Source of the DNA: JBBWZH01 sp035544115
GTDB taxonomy: Bacteria > Actinomycetota > Actinomycetes > Mycobacteriales > CADCTP01
NCBI GenBank assembly: GCA_963714145.1
Contig: OY970235.1
Location: 7,068,001-7,132,000, forward strand
Direction of reading: 5' to 3'
DNA: 64,000 nt
The translations under genes were made by a program, and so were the position numbers. The notes below the pieces were generated by a model that had not been told where the DNA came from, made no database searches, and saw only the letters and a program-made list of their open reading frames with translations. Positions 33,227-42,234 of this stretch are shown piece by piece. Positions within the stretch are counted from its first letter, which is position 1, and each line of letters opens with the position of its first letter.

Positions 33227-34975
33227 ATGAATGACTATTCCGGGGGGCCGAACCAGGCCGATCAAGGGCCACCCCTGCCACATCCGGAAGCTCGGGACGA
33301 GACCACCCGCCTGCTGTCGGCGGCGGCCCATCTCAATCCAGACTTCTGCACGCTGGCGATCCGGGAGTTCCTGACCGAACCGCTGCGGGCGGTCATCCCA
33401 TCGCCGGGCGTGAACGACGAAGCGGTACTCCGCGAGGCAGTGGCGGCGCGGGCCAGGCGGCGCTGGCGGGACGGCGCGCTCGCGCTGCTGCTGATCGGGT
33501 TCGGGGCGCTCAGTCCCGTCCTGCTGGCGGCCTGGATCAGTTCCGCCGCGATGTGGTGTGGAATCGGCCCGCGGCGCCGGCACCTGGACTCGGTCCGGCG
33601 GAACCGGCCGGGCGCCGCGGCATATGCCGCCGCGTTCGTCGTCATCTCGGCGCTGTTCCTGGTCGGCGCGGCGGCCTGGGTGCAGGACCAGACCAGCGGC
33701 GCCAACCCCGACTTCGGCGGCTTCGGCACCGGTCAGCCGGCCCAGCCCAGCGGCGGGTTCGGCGTCCGGACGCTGATCGCCGTGCTGCTGGGGCTGGTCA
33801 TCGCCGCGGCGCTGATCACCGACCGGCTGCTGGTCTGGTCGCTGCTGACCAGGACCTTCCGGCGCGGCCGGTTCAGCGCCCTGCCGAAAGCCGGCGAGTG
33901 GCCACGCACCTTGGGCGCGAGCGGGGCGGCCGGCCGGCTACTGCGGCAGCGGTCCGCCATCCCGCGCGGGAACGTGGTCGTCTACCTGGACGACAAACCG
34001 TTCGTCGGCTCGGGTGACCAGTTCTCCACCTGGTCGATCGCGATCCCGCTGGAATCGGCCGACCAACCGAACGGGAACGGGTCGGCGCCGCCCGGGGCCA
34101 AGCGGCTGCCGAACGCGTTCCCGCTGTCCGAGCTGTACGACCACATCGGCGGGTATCTCGGCGAACTGCGCAACTCCCTGCCGGCGCTGTCGCCCAGCTA
34201 CCGGCTCAGCGCGCTGGAGCAGTTCGAGACGCTGTTCGTACCGGCGGTGGAGCTGGTGACGAATTTCGGCAGCCCGGCGGCGAACCTGGTGCTGCCGCGC
34301 CCCGACCAGGCACCGGCGCCGCGGATCGATCCGCGGTACGCCCGGCAGGTCGCCGAACAGCCGATCGAATGGCTGCGCTACTACCGCGGCTTCCAGGTCG
34401 AGGCGTGGGACCGGGACCTGGTCGTGTCGGTATTCCTGCACGTCGGCGCCGACCGGGACATGCTCTATTTCGAGTGCACCCCGTGTGTGCTCGCCCCGAT
34501 CTACTCGGGCTACCGGGCGATCGACACGCTGTCCGACCGCTCCCGGGTGGCACCGATCCTGGACGCGGTCGGCAGCCTGCTGGTGCTGCCGATGTCCATC
34601 CTGCCCCGGCTCGGGCACGCGTTCCGGTCGACCAGGCCAGCCCGACAGGACGACAAGGAGTACACCGCCGACCGGTACGGCGCCCGGTACAGCCTGCGCG
34701 AACTGGTCGCCCAGGACACGCTGACCGACTACCTGAAGATCCGGGACGTGGACCGGTACCTGATGCTCATGCAGGACCGGATCTTCAAGGCGACGGCCGA
34801 GTTCCTGGACGCCCGCGGGATCTCGTCCAAGGTGTTCCGGGAAAAGGCGAACATCATCCAGAACAACGCGTACAACAATTTCGACCAGCGGAACTCGAAC
34901 TTCAGCGGCTCGATGTTCGGCACCCTCAACGTCAACCACAACAATCCGGCCCCGGCCCAGCCGGCGTCGGCGTAA
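33227..34975 (+). CDS. Membrane protein with C-terminal motif shared with the TIR protein
   Basis: 582 residues. A soluble N-terminal part (residues 1-80: ETTRLLSAAAHLNPDFCTLAIREFL) precedes about three transmembrane helices (roughly 81-105, 125-147, 178-202) and a large domain with DYLKIRDVDRYLMLMQDRIFKATAEFL near the end. The last ~35 residues are Asn-rich: NNFDQRN then NSNFSGSMFGTLNVN. That tail matches the N-terminal tip of the convergent TIR protein. No known domain was recognised. The start ATG 33227 lacks a clear ribosome site. I infer a membrane sensor or anchor that engages the TIR protein through the tail. Confidence 0.78.
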   Translation: MNDYSGGPNQADQGPPLPHPEARDETTRLLSAAAHLNPDFCTLAIREFLTEPLRAVIPSPGVNDEAVLREAVAARARRRWRDGALALLLIGFGALSPVLLAAWISSAAMWCGIGPRRRHLDSVRRNRPGAAAYAAAFVVISALFLVGAAAWVQDQTSGANPDFGGFGTGQPAQPSGGFGVRTLIAVLLGLVIAAALITDRLLVWSLLTRTFRRGRFSALPKAGEWPRTLGASGAAGRLLRQRSAIPRGNVVVYLDDKPFVGSGDQFSTWSIAIPLESADQPNGNGSAPPGAKRLPNAFPLSELYDHIGGYLGELRNSLPALSPSYRLSALEQFETLFVPAVELVTNFGSPAANLVLPRPDQAPAPRIDPRYARQVAEQPIEWLRYYRGFQVEAWDRDLVVSVFLHVGADRDMLYFECTPCVLAPIYSGYRAIDTLSDRSRVAPILDAVGSLLVLPMSILPRLGHAFRSTRPARQDDKEYTADRYGARYSLRELVAQDTLTDYLKIRDVDRYLMLMQDRIFKATAEFLDARGISSKVFREKANIIQNNAYNNFDQRNSNFSGSMFGTLNVNHNNPAPAQPASA

Positions 34976-35014
34976 CACCGGCCGGACCATCGCTGGATCA
35001 CCCGCTGCATCACC

Positions 35015-35050
35015 CGCTGGGGCGGACGGCTCAGGACGCCCGCCCCAGCG
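35015..35050. terminator. 11-bp perfect hairpin between convergent genes
   Basis: CGCTGGGGCGG and CCGCCCCAGCG flank a 14-base loop that contains the TIR gene stop codon (35031-35033). It probably ends transcription of both the membrane-protein and TIR genes. Confidence 0.65.
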
Positions 35051-35687
35051 CGGCGAGCCCGGCGAACCGGGACTCGTCGAGCCACCCGTCGCCGCGGGTG
35101 TCGACCCGGCAACCAGCCCGGGCCAGCCGCTGCGCGATGTTCTTCAGCTTCACCGTCGACCCGTCGATCTGGACGAAATCCAGCCCGGCGGTATCCGAGA
35201 ACGCCCGCACCGGCCCGACCTGGACCAGCACCGTCCGCTCCGGGTGCAGCGCCATCGCCATCCCCGCCTCGAACAGCACGTTCGCCCGCGGCTGGCCGGT
35301 CAGCACGCGTTCGTGCGGCAGGTCGCCCGACTGCCACAACGACTCGTGCAGTACCGCGAAGTCATCCGGCGTCAGCAGCACGACCACCGCGGCGGCCAGC
35401 GCGAAACCCTCCCGGACCACCTCCAGTACGTGCGGCGCGGCCTTTCCGGTCAGGTCGACGATCTTCTCCCAGTCGAGTGGCTCCAGATCCAGTTCCCGGA
35501 GGAACCCGGACATCGCCCGATTGACCGCGAGATCCCGACCCTGGACGACGAATACCCGCCGCTCGAATGGCGCCACGACCGGCTGCCTCCCGGCGCCGGC
35601 CGCCTCGCCGCTATTCACCGAGACGGTGCCGAACATGGAGTTGTCGAACGTACTGCCCTGCATATTGAAGTGGTTATCCCCGGTCAT
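35031..35687 (-). CDS. TIR-like (Cap12/PycTIR type) nucleotide-binding protein
   Basis: 218 residues. Residues ~44-178 match the PF10137-type TIR fold: RVFVVQGRDLAVNRAMSGFL, AVVVLLTPDDFA, RANVLFEAGMAMA (Glu140 the likely catalytic residue for NAD+ cleavage) and SDTAGLDFVQIDG. In CBASS and Pycsar defence such domains destroy NAD+ when activated. No cyclase gene is in this window. The first ~28 residues (FNMQGSTFDNSMFGTVSVN region) form an Asn/Gly/Ser-rich tip like that ending the convergent membrane protein. ATG 35687 has no Shine-Dalgarno, suggesting a leaderless or weakly translated message. Confidence 0.85.
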   Translation of the reverse strand: MTGDNHFNMQGSTFDNSMFGTVSVNSGEAAGAGRQPVVAPFERRVFVVQGRDLAVNRAMSGFLRELDLEPLDWEKIVDLTGKAAPHVLEVVREGFALAAAVVVLLTPDDFAVLHESLWQSGDLPHERVLTGQPRANVLFEAGMAMALHPERTVLVQVGPVRAFSDTAGLDFVQIDGSTVKLKNIAQRLARAGCRVDTRGDGWLDESRFAGLAALGRAS

Positions 35688-35759
35688 GGGTAAAGCGTAC
35701 CGGCCGGCGCCGGCACTGGCCGGCGAAATCGACCGCCGGTACCTTCAGGTCAGCTCGAG

Positions 35760-36524
35760 TCACCGGCCCGTGGTGGTGTCGACCACCTGCCCGGCCGGCG
35801 GGAGGGACAACTGCACCGGGCGGTTGAAGTCGAGGAAGTCGATCGTGCCGCTGTCGCTCTTCGGAGCGAGCGACTGCAGCCGCAGCGGGTAGGGCTGCCC
35901 GGTGCCGGCGGCGACATAGAGCGAGTTCCCGTCCGGGTCGGCCAGCTTCACCGCGTCGAGGCCGCGCAGCGTCACCCGGCTGCTCGCCGGGGTGCCGACC
36001 AGGCCCTGGTCGAAGACCTCCTTGCTGAACGCGGCGATGTCGGTGAACGTGATCACGTCGGCGAAGTCCTTGTCCTTCGTGGACACCTTGACCCACTTGC
36101 CGACCAGCAGGCTCGCGCCGGCACCCGCGCCCAGCTTCCGCCAGACCGCCTCGGTGGCCTTGATGTACGCGGCCTTCCCGATCCGCAGCAGCTGGAACGT
36201 CTGGCCGTCGACGGTCATCGTGCCGATGGCGCCCCGGCTGCCGACGATCCGGAGGTCCATCCGGACCGGCTGGCCGGCGGACCGGACGTCGGCCCGGATC
36301 CGCACGGTGGCGGCCTTGCTGAGCGCCAGCCTGGCCCGGCTGACGATCTGGTCCGGCGGCAGCGCCGCGACGCCGTTCCCGGCCGGCCGCGCGGTCGGCG
36401 ACCCGGGGGCGGTCGCGGCCAGGCGGTCGGCGGGCTGGCCGCGGCCCACCGTCGCCTCGCCGGCACAACCGGCCAGCAGCGCTGCCGCCGCGGCGGCAAC
36501 CGTGAGCACTCGAACTGAACGCAC
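35760..36524 (-). CDS. LppX/LprG-like lipoprotein
   Basis: 254 residues from GTG 36524, with GAGGAGG 6 bases upstream. Signal peptide with lipobox LLAGCAG. The body is the LppX_LprAFG fold pattern: IVSRARLALSKAATVRIRAD, GTMTVDGQTFQLLRIGKAAYIKA, LVGKWVKVSTKD and KSDSGTIDFLDFNRPV. Relatives carry lipids or bind a hydrophobic ligand outside the membrane. The longer frame upstream of 36524 is not supported. Confidence 0.82.
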   Translation of the reverse strand: MRSVRVLTVAAAAAALLAGCAGEATVGRGQPADRLAATAPGSPTARPAGNGVAALPPDQIVSRARLALSKAATVRIRADVRSAGQPVRMDLRIVGSRGAIGTMTVDGQTFQLLRIGKAAYIKATEAVWRKLGAGAGASLLVGKWVKVSTKDKDFADVITFTDIAAFSKEVFDQGLVGTPASSRVTLRGLDAVKLADPDGNSLYVAAGTGQPYPLRLQSLAPKSDSGTIDFLDFNRPVQLSLPPAGQVVDTTTGR

Positions 36525-36642
36525 GTCGTTCCTCCTCGCAGCGCCGCCCGGCGCGGCGCGGTCCGAAGCGTGCTGGACGCGACTTCCGGCCGGCTGCCGT
36601 CCGACTGCCGTCAACCTGGCGCGACTGCGCTGCTACCCGGGG

Positions 36643-38001
36643 TCAGGGGCGATGGCTGGGGGCGGCGAACCGCCCGCTGCCGTCGGGGGCGCTCCACCGG
36701 GGCGGTTCGGCCCCACGCCGGCGCGGGCGCACGGCGAGGATGACCGCGTGGATGGTGCCGCCGAGCCAGGACGTGAACAGCGCGATGATGGCGAGCGCCG
36801 CGTCCGGGCCGTCCGGCGCGTCCGGGTCGAACAGCAGGAAGAACGTCGCGACCAGGGCCAGGTACCCGACCGACGCGAGCAGCAGCCATTGGCTGCGCCG
36901 CCAGGTGGCGAACCAGCCGATCGCGATGAACGTCGCGAGCCCGGCCGTACCGAACGGGACCACCGCGGCCAGCGCGCCGCGCCCCATCAGCCGCCACCAG
37001 CCGACGCGCACCGGCCGAGCCGGCGCCGCCCGGCCGCCCGGCCCCTCCCAATGGCCCGGGCCGGTCCAATCGCCCGGGTCCGGCCAACCGACCGGCCCGG
37101 CCCAACCACCCGGCCCGGACCAACCCGCCGGTCCCGGCCAACCTGCCGGTCCCGGCTGCGGCGGGATCGGAGACGGGGACGGGGACGGAACGGGGGACGG
37201 GGCCACCGGCGGGGGCGGGCCGGCCAGGGTGGGGTCCGCGCGGAGGATGCGTTGGTGCAGGTCGCGCAGGCGGTCGCCGGGCTCGACGCCGAGCTCCTCG
37301 GCCAGGAACTGGTGCGCCTCGCGGTACCCGTCCAGCGCCTCGGCCTGCCGGCCGGAGCGGTACAGCGCGAGCATCAGCAGCGCGCGGGGCTCCTCGCGCA
37401 GCGGGAAGTCGGCGACCAGCCGGACCAGCTCGGGCACCAGCTCCCGGTGCCGGCCGGCGGCCAGCCCGATCTCGGCGAGCAGCTCCCGGGCGACCGCGAT
37501 GTCCTCGACCAGACGGCGCCGGGCGGCATCGAACCCGGCCCCGGGCAGCCCGGCCAGCGGCTCGCCGGCGACCAGGGCGAGCGCGGCACCGAGCAGCGCC
37601 TCGGCGCCGGGCAGGTCGCCGCCGTCCCGGGCGGCCCGGGCCTGCCGGAGCAGGTCGGCGTGCCGGTCCACGTCCAGGCCGCCGGGTTCGAGCGGGATCC
37701 GGTAGCCGGCGTCGGTGCGGACCAGCAGCCGGGCCGGGGCCCGCGGCGACCGCTCCGGCTCCAGCACCCGGCGCAGCCCGGCGATGTACTTCTGCACGGT
37801 GTTGACGCCGTTCTCGGGCGGCTCGTCCGGCCAGACGGCGGCGACGATCCGGTCGATCGAGACCGGGGTGCCGCGGGCCAGCAGCAGCACGGCCAGCACC
37901 GCGCGCTGCTTGCCGGGCCCGAGGTCGAGCTCCTGGCCGGCGCGGTGCGCCCGCAGCGGACCGAGCAGGTCGAACCGCGGCGGTTCCGCCTCCTCGACCA
38001 T
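36643..38001 (-). CDS. SARP-type (OmpR-like DNA-binding + BTAD) regulator with membrane C-terminus
   Basis: 452 residues. Winged-helix domain at residues ~8-100 (FDLLGPLRAHRAGQELDLGPGKQRAVLAVLLL, VNTVQKYIAGLRRVL), then a BTAD helical domain ending GVEPGDRLRDLHQRIL at about 255. A Pro/Gly/Trp-rich linker with about seven PxGW-like repeats follows, then about four hydrophobic segments (LATFIAIGWFATW, WLLLASVGYLALVATFFLLF, AALAIIALFTSWLGG). Most SARPs are soluble; this layout would tether the DNA-binding part to the membrane. Target unknown. Confidence 0.82.
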   Translation of the reverse strand: MVEEAEPPRFDLLGPLRAHRAGQELDLGPGKQRAVLAVLLLARGTPVSIDRIVAAVWPDEPPENGVNTVQKYIAGLRRVLEPERSPRAPARLLVRTDAGYRIPLEPGGLDVDRHADLLRQARAARDGGDLPGAEALLGAALALVAGEPLAGLPGAGFDAARRRLVEDIAVARELLAEIGLAAGRHRELVPELVRLVADFPLREEPRALLMLALYRSGRQAEALDGYREAHQFLAEELGVEPGDRLRDLHQRILRADPTLAGPPPPVAPSPVPSPSPSPIPPQPGPAGWPGPAGWSGPGGWAGPVGWPDPGDWTGPGHWEGPGGRAAPARPVRVGWWRLMGRGALAAVVPFGTAGLATFIAIGWFATWRRSQWLLLASVGYLALVATFFLLFDPDAPDGPDAALAIIALFTSWLGGTIHAVILAVRPRRRGAEPPRWSAPDGSGRFAAPSHRP

Positions 38002-38108
38002 CCAGCGCCTCCAGCCACACCACGACAGTGCCGTCGCAGTATGCCCCGGTACGGCCGGGGGCCCGAACTCCGCGCGGCGGCGTCCGGGCCCTCGGCATAA
38101 CCGGCCGG

Positions 38109-41100
38109 CTACTCCAGGATGTGGCCGCTGATCGCGTCCGCGGACGCGACCAGGGAGCTCGCCTGCTCAGCCGGGACCGTGCCGGCGCCGGCCAGGTCGT
38201 TCACCTGGGTCGTGAACGCGGTCACCGCGGAGACCGCCTGATCCCGCTGACCGGCCCGGTACCGGGCCGCCGCCTGGGTCAGGTGCGTGGTCAGCGCGTT
38301 CTTCGCACCCCCGTCGGACAGCGCGGCGACGTCCGTCCGCACGCTGTCCAGCTGGGCCATCACCGGCTCGATGTCGAAGATCTGGAACTCCTTGACGCCG
38401 ACCCCGAAGGTGCCCTGCCGGGTCACCAGCACCCGGAACTGCCGCGCCACCAGCGGCGTGAAGCTGACCTGGTTGTAGTTCGGCGCCGGGGTGGCCGGCG
38501 ACCGCACCTGGCCCGGTACGTCCGTCCAGGTGCTGCCGTTGAGGAACTGCACGGTGTACGCGGACGGCTCCCGGTAGGTGTTGCCGCCCGAACCGAACGC
38601 CTTGTTGTTGTAGAAGTAGAGCTTCACGTTGTTCACCCGGGTCGCGGCGCCGAGGTCGACCTGCAACCAGTCCTGCGTGTTCGGCGAGCCCTGGTCACCC
38701 CAGATCGGGTTGGTGCCGACGAACCCGCCCGAGGTGACCGGTGGGGCGCTGGTGGTGAACCCGTCCACCGCGTTCGCCGGGCTGGTCGCCTGTGCGGCCG
38801 GGGTGGTCGTGGTGAACGACGCGGTGGCCGCCTTGCCGCGGGCCAGGTTGATCGTCGCGCCCGACCCGGTGGCGCCGGTCAGGTTCACGCCGGCCTTCTG
38901 GAAGCCGTCGGTCAGCCGCGCGTTGCCGGCCAGCGACACCTCGGTCGCCCGCGCCAGCGGTCGCGCCGCGCTGAACTGCACCGCGGTGCCGCTGCCGTCC
39001 AGCACCGTGACCGCGCCGGTGGCCGAGTTCCAGCTGGCGTGCGCCAGGCCGGCCAGCGTGAAGATCCGGACCCCGTCCAGGTAGACCGAGTAGCCGGCCG
39101 GCGCCTGCGGGTAGAAGGTCGTACCGCCCGGCCGCTGCCAGACCACGGTCATGTTGCTGCCGTGGTAGCGGAGGTTGTTCAGGGTGAAGTGGTCGTAGCC
39201 CAGGTCGATGGGCCACAGCTCCAGCGTGTTGTCGAGCCGGGGCCGCAGGCCGACCAGATCCTCGGTGAACATCCAGTTGAACGAGCCGAGCACGTCGTGG
39301 TGGATGAACGAGCGGCCCAGCGTCCGGGCGGTCGGGTTCCAGTTGAAGAAGAACTCGTTGTTGTCCGGGAACCGGTTGTCACCGCCGACGTCCTCGTTCC
39401 AGGCCAGCCACTCGATCAGCTTCCGGTACATCTCCGGGGTGATGAACTGCGACGGGTAGTCGCGCAGCGCCTTCGAGTAGAGCCGGGCCTGCAGGGTCGC
39501 GTTGATGTTGGAGAAGTTGTTGGACTGGCCGGCGGCCGCCGGCGAGCAGTTCGCCCCGCAGGCGATCTCGGCGGCCTTGTCCGCCTGGTTGGCGGTGTAG
39601 ACCGGCATGATGCCGAACTCGTTCCGGTCCGCGTAGTACCGCAGCGCCTGCTTGAAGTCGTCGGTGTTCGGCGCCACGCCGTCGATGAACGGGGCGAAGT
39701 TCTGCTGGTCCTTCCAGCAGATCAGGCTGCCGGTGGTCAGGTCGCGCTGCAGGAACACCTTGCCGGGACAGGTGATCGTCGGCTTTGCCGCCGCCGTGGA
39801 CACCACCGTCGCGGTCCGACCGTTGCCGGACGAGTCGGTCGCGGTCGCGCCGGACGCCTCGTCGAACCGGTACGCGGCGACGTTGCCGGCGCCCTGCTGG
39901 CCACCGGCGAGCGCGGCGACCTCGGTGCCGGACAGCGCCCGGTTGTAGATGTTGAAATCGTCCACAGTGGCCGTCAGGAACGGGTCGTTGTACTGCGACC
40001 GCCCGATCCAGTTGTTGCCGGTGTTGCCGAGGCTGGACGGGCGCAGCGTGATGTTCGCGTTGGTGCCGACCACCGCGCCGTTGACGTACAGCGTGCCGGT
40101 GTTGTTGTCGGACAGCGTCACGGCCACGTGCGACCACGCGTTCAGCGGCAGCGTGCTGGTGCCGTTGATCTGCTGCTCGGCCCCGCCGCCCCCGGTCGTG
40201 ATCGCGAAGCGGATCGGTCCGCCGCCCGCGCTCACCGTGAGGAACATGTTCGCGGTGGTGCCGGTGCCGAAGTCGAAGACCCGCGACCAGGCGGTGTTCG
40301 CGCCCGGGTTCACCCACGCCGAGATGGTGAAGTCGGACAGCCCGGAGACGATCCCGGCCGGCATGTTCACCGACTCGTTCTGCCCGCACAGCCGCAGCGC
40401 GCCGGCGCCGATCCGGCCGGTGGCCCGGGCCCCGGTCGCGGCGCAGCTCAGCCCGCTGCCGGTCGGGGAGTTGGTGACCGGGCCGGCCGCCCACAGGTTG
40501 GTCAGGATCGAGTTCTTGACCTGGTTGGCGATCGTGGTCATCTCGTTCGCCTTGGCGGTGTTGCCGAGCAGGTTGTACTCCGCCGCGGCGGCCAGCGCGC
40601 CGGAATACCACAGCGACGTCTCGGTGCGGTTCTGCGGCCGGGTGCCGTAGTAGCCGAAGGCGACCGAGTCGGCGTCGTTGCCGGGCAGCGTGCCGGCCGA
40701 GTACTCGATCAGGTTGTCGCGGTTGGTGTCGAACTTGGCCAGCGTGCCCTTCACGTCGCACTCGGCGTACTTGGCCAGGTTGGTCACGATGGCCGGCGGG
40801 CCGCCGTGCACCAGGTAGCTCTGCCAGGCCTCGGCCGCGGTCCACTGCTCGTAGGTGTTGTTCCAGTTCCCGGTGTTGCCGGGGTTGTCGTGGAACGCCT
40901 GGCAGCCGGATTCCTCGCCCTGGGACAGCCACGGCCCGTACGAGGCGAGCGGGTCGCGGTAGTACTTGAGGTCCTGCATGCGCATCGGGACGGTCAGCGA
41001 GATCTGGTTGTTGTAGCCGAACGCGCCCTCGAGGTCGACCGGGAACTGGTAGTCGTTGCCCGGGATGTTGCCGTCGAACGAGTTGAACCGGTTCTCCCAG

Positions 41101-42146
41101 AGCCGGTAGTACGAGATCTTCTCCACGTTCTTGTCGGGCAGGTCGAGGTACGGGACGTTGCCCACCCAGAACAGGTTGTACTCCTTCATCTGGGTGAGCC
41201 AGGCGGTGTTCGGGTCCAGGGCGCGGAAGCGCTGGTAGTCGGTGGCCGACGCCGGGATCTCGTTGGCGAGCGCGCCGAGCTGCACCTTCACCGTGGTCGA
41301 CGCGCCCGGTGCGAGCGAGACGGTCCGGGTCAGGTTGGTGCCGCTCACCGTGAAGCCGTCGCCGCTGAACCGCGGGAAGATCGTGGTGAGGCCGTACCGG
41401 ATGGTCACCGCGCCGGTGAGCTCCGCGCCCGCCGCCGTGGTCGCGATCGGGGAGGTCGCGGTGAGCGTCACCGAGGTGGTGTCGGAGCCGGTGTTGGTCA
41501 GCGTCAGGTTGGTGACCGCGACGTTGTTGTCGGTGATGAACTTCTTCTCCCCGACGGTCAGGCCGGTCCGACTGAAGGCCGCCGAGTAGTAGCTCGGGAA
41601 CTGCATGCGCTGCCCGGTGTTCTCGGTCAGCGCGGCGCCGGAGACCGCGACCGTGTAGAGGTCGCGGAGGGTGGCCGGCGTGGTCGGCGCGAGCGGCTGC
41701 CGGTAGGCCCAGCCGTTGCCCTGCCCGCCCTGGCCGTTGTCGGTGGCGCTGGACGAGCCGAAGCCGAGCCGGGCCGGCGAGTGCGTGTACATGAACAGCG
41801 CCCGGCCGCGGGTCAGCAGCGAGGTCTCGCCGGCCCCGTTCGAGAACGGCCGGGCCAGGATGCGGTCGAACCAGAACGAGGTCCCGCCGGCGGCCAGGTC
41901 CGCGTTGTAGATCGCCTGCAGCATGCTCTGGCTCGGGTTGTACGCCGCCGGCTCGGCCGGTATCGGGGTGGCCGAGCCGGTGAACGTCGGCGTGCCCGGG
42001 TCGACCGCCGGCGGGATGGCCGCCGGCACCGGCTCCGCCCCGGCCGTACCGGAGCCGGTGCTGAGCAGCAGTCCAGCGACGAGCGCGGCGCAGGTCCCGA
42101 GCACGGTCGCCCGGCGCGCCTTTTTCTGCGTGGTGAGCCTGGACAA
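38109..42146 (-). CDS. Secreted MGH1-like glycoside hydrolase with inserted LamG and C-terminal F5/8C domains
   Basis: 1345 residues. TTG start 42146 with AGGGGG upstream; signal peptide ATVLGTCAALVAGLLLST. An N-terminal beta-sandwich leads into an (alpha/alpha)-toroid of MGH1/GH63-like type (NRFNSFDGNIPGNDYQFPVD, TETSLWYSGALAAAAEYNLLG). A LamG domain (about residues 575-785) interrupts the toroid, which then resumes (LICWKDQQNFAPFIDG, FFFNWNPTARTLGRSFIHHD). A discoidin/F5-8C carbohydrate-binding domain follows (NPIWGDQGSPNTQDWLQVDL), and a helical FIMAH-like tail ends the protein. It presumably attacks plant or microbial glycans outside the cell with its operon partners. Confidence 0.85.
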   Translation of the reverse strand: MSRLTTQKKARRATVLGTCAALVAGLLLSTGSGTAGAEPVPAAIPPAVDPGTPTFTGSATPIPAEPAAYNPSQSMLQAIYNADLAAGGTSFWFDRILARPFSNGAGETSLLTRGRALFMYTHSPARLGFGSSSATDNGQGGQGNGWAYRQPLAPTTPATLRDLYTVAVSGAALTENTGQRMQFPSYYSAAFSRTGLTVGEKKFITDNNVAVTNLTLTNTGSDTTSVTLTATSPIATTAAGAELTGAVTIRYGLTTIFPRFSGDGFTVSGTNLTRTVSLAPGASTTVKVQLGALANEIPASATDYQRFRALDPNTAWLTQMKEYNLFWVGNVPYLDLPDKNVEKISYYRLWENRFNSFDGNIPGNDYQFPVDLEGAFGYNNQISLTVPMRMQDLKYYRDPLASYGPWLSQGEESGCQAFHDNPGNTGNWNNTYEQWTAAEAWQSYLVHGGPPAIVTNLAKYAECDVKGTLAKFDTNRDNLIEYSAGTLPGNDADSVAFGYYGTRPQNRTETSLWYSGALAAAAEYNLLGNTAKANEMTTIANQVKNSILTNLWAAGPVTNSPTGSGLSCAATGARATGRIGAGALRLCGQNESVNMPAGIVSGLSDFTISAWVNPGANTAWSRVFDFGTGTTANMFLTVSAGGGPIRFAITTGGGGAEQQINGTSTLPLNAWSHVAVTLSDNNTGTLYVNGAVVGTNANITLRPSSLGNTGNNWIGRSQYNDPFLTATVDDFNIYNRALSGTEVAALAGGQQGAGNVAAYRFDEASGATATDSSGNGRTATVVSTAAAKPTITCPGKVFLQRDLTTGSLICWKDQQNFAPFIDGVAPNTDDFKQALRYYADRNEFGIMPVYTANQADKAAEIACGANCSPAAAGQSNNFSNINATLQARLYSKALRDYPSQFITPEMYRKLIEWLAWNEDVGGDNRFPDNNEFFFNWNPTARTLGRSFIHHDVLGSFNWMFTEDLVGLRPRLDNTLELWPIDLGYDHFTLNNLRYHGSNMTVVWQRPGGTTFYPQAPAGYSVYLDGVRIFTLAGLAHASWNSATGAVTVLDGSGTAVQFSAARPLARATEVSLAGNARLTDGFQKAGVNLTGATGSGATINLARGKAATASFTTTTPAAQATSPANAVDGFTTSAPPVTSGGFVGTNPIWGDQGSPNTQDWLQVDLGAATRVNNVKLYFYNNKAFGSGGNTYREPSAYTVQFLNGSTWTDVPGQVRSPATPAPNYNQVSFTPLVARQFRVLVTRQGTFGVGVKEFQIFDIEPVMAQLDSVRTDVAALSDGGAKNALTTHLTQAAARYRAGQRDQAVSAVTAFTTQVNDLAGAGTVPAEQASSLVASADAISGHILE

Positions 42147-42234
42147 GGCGGTAACCCCCTGATGTAGCGGCGTCGGCCGGGTGGGTCGGGTGGTCAGCGA
42201 CTGCCGGGTCGGCGGCAGCCGGGTCGGTGGACGA

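Noticed and set aside
30147..35687. CBASS or Pycsar operon
   Set aside because: The TIR protein is of the effector type, but no nucleotide cyclase or ancillary Cap gene is present in the window.
38028..42167. 1379-codon plus-strand ORF opposite the MGH1-like gene
   Set aside because: Arg/Gly/Val-rich shadow without domain features; the minus frame has a signal peptide and recognisable enzyme domains.
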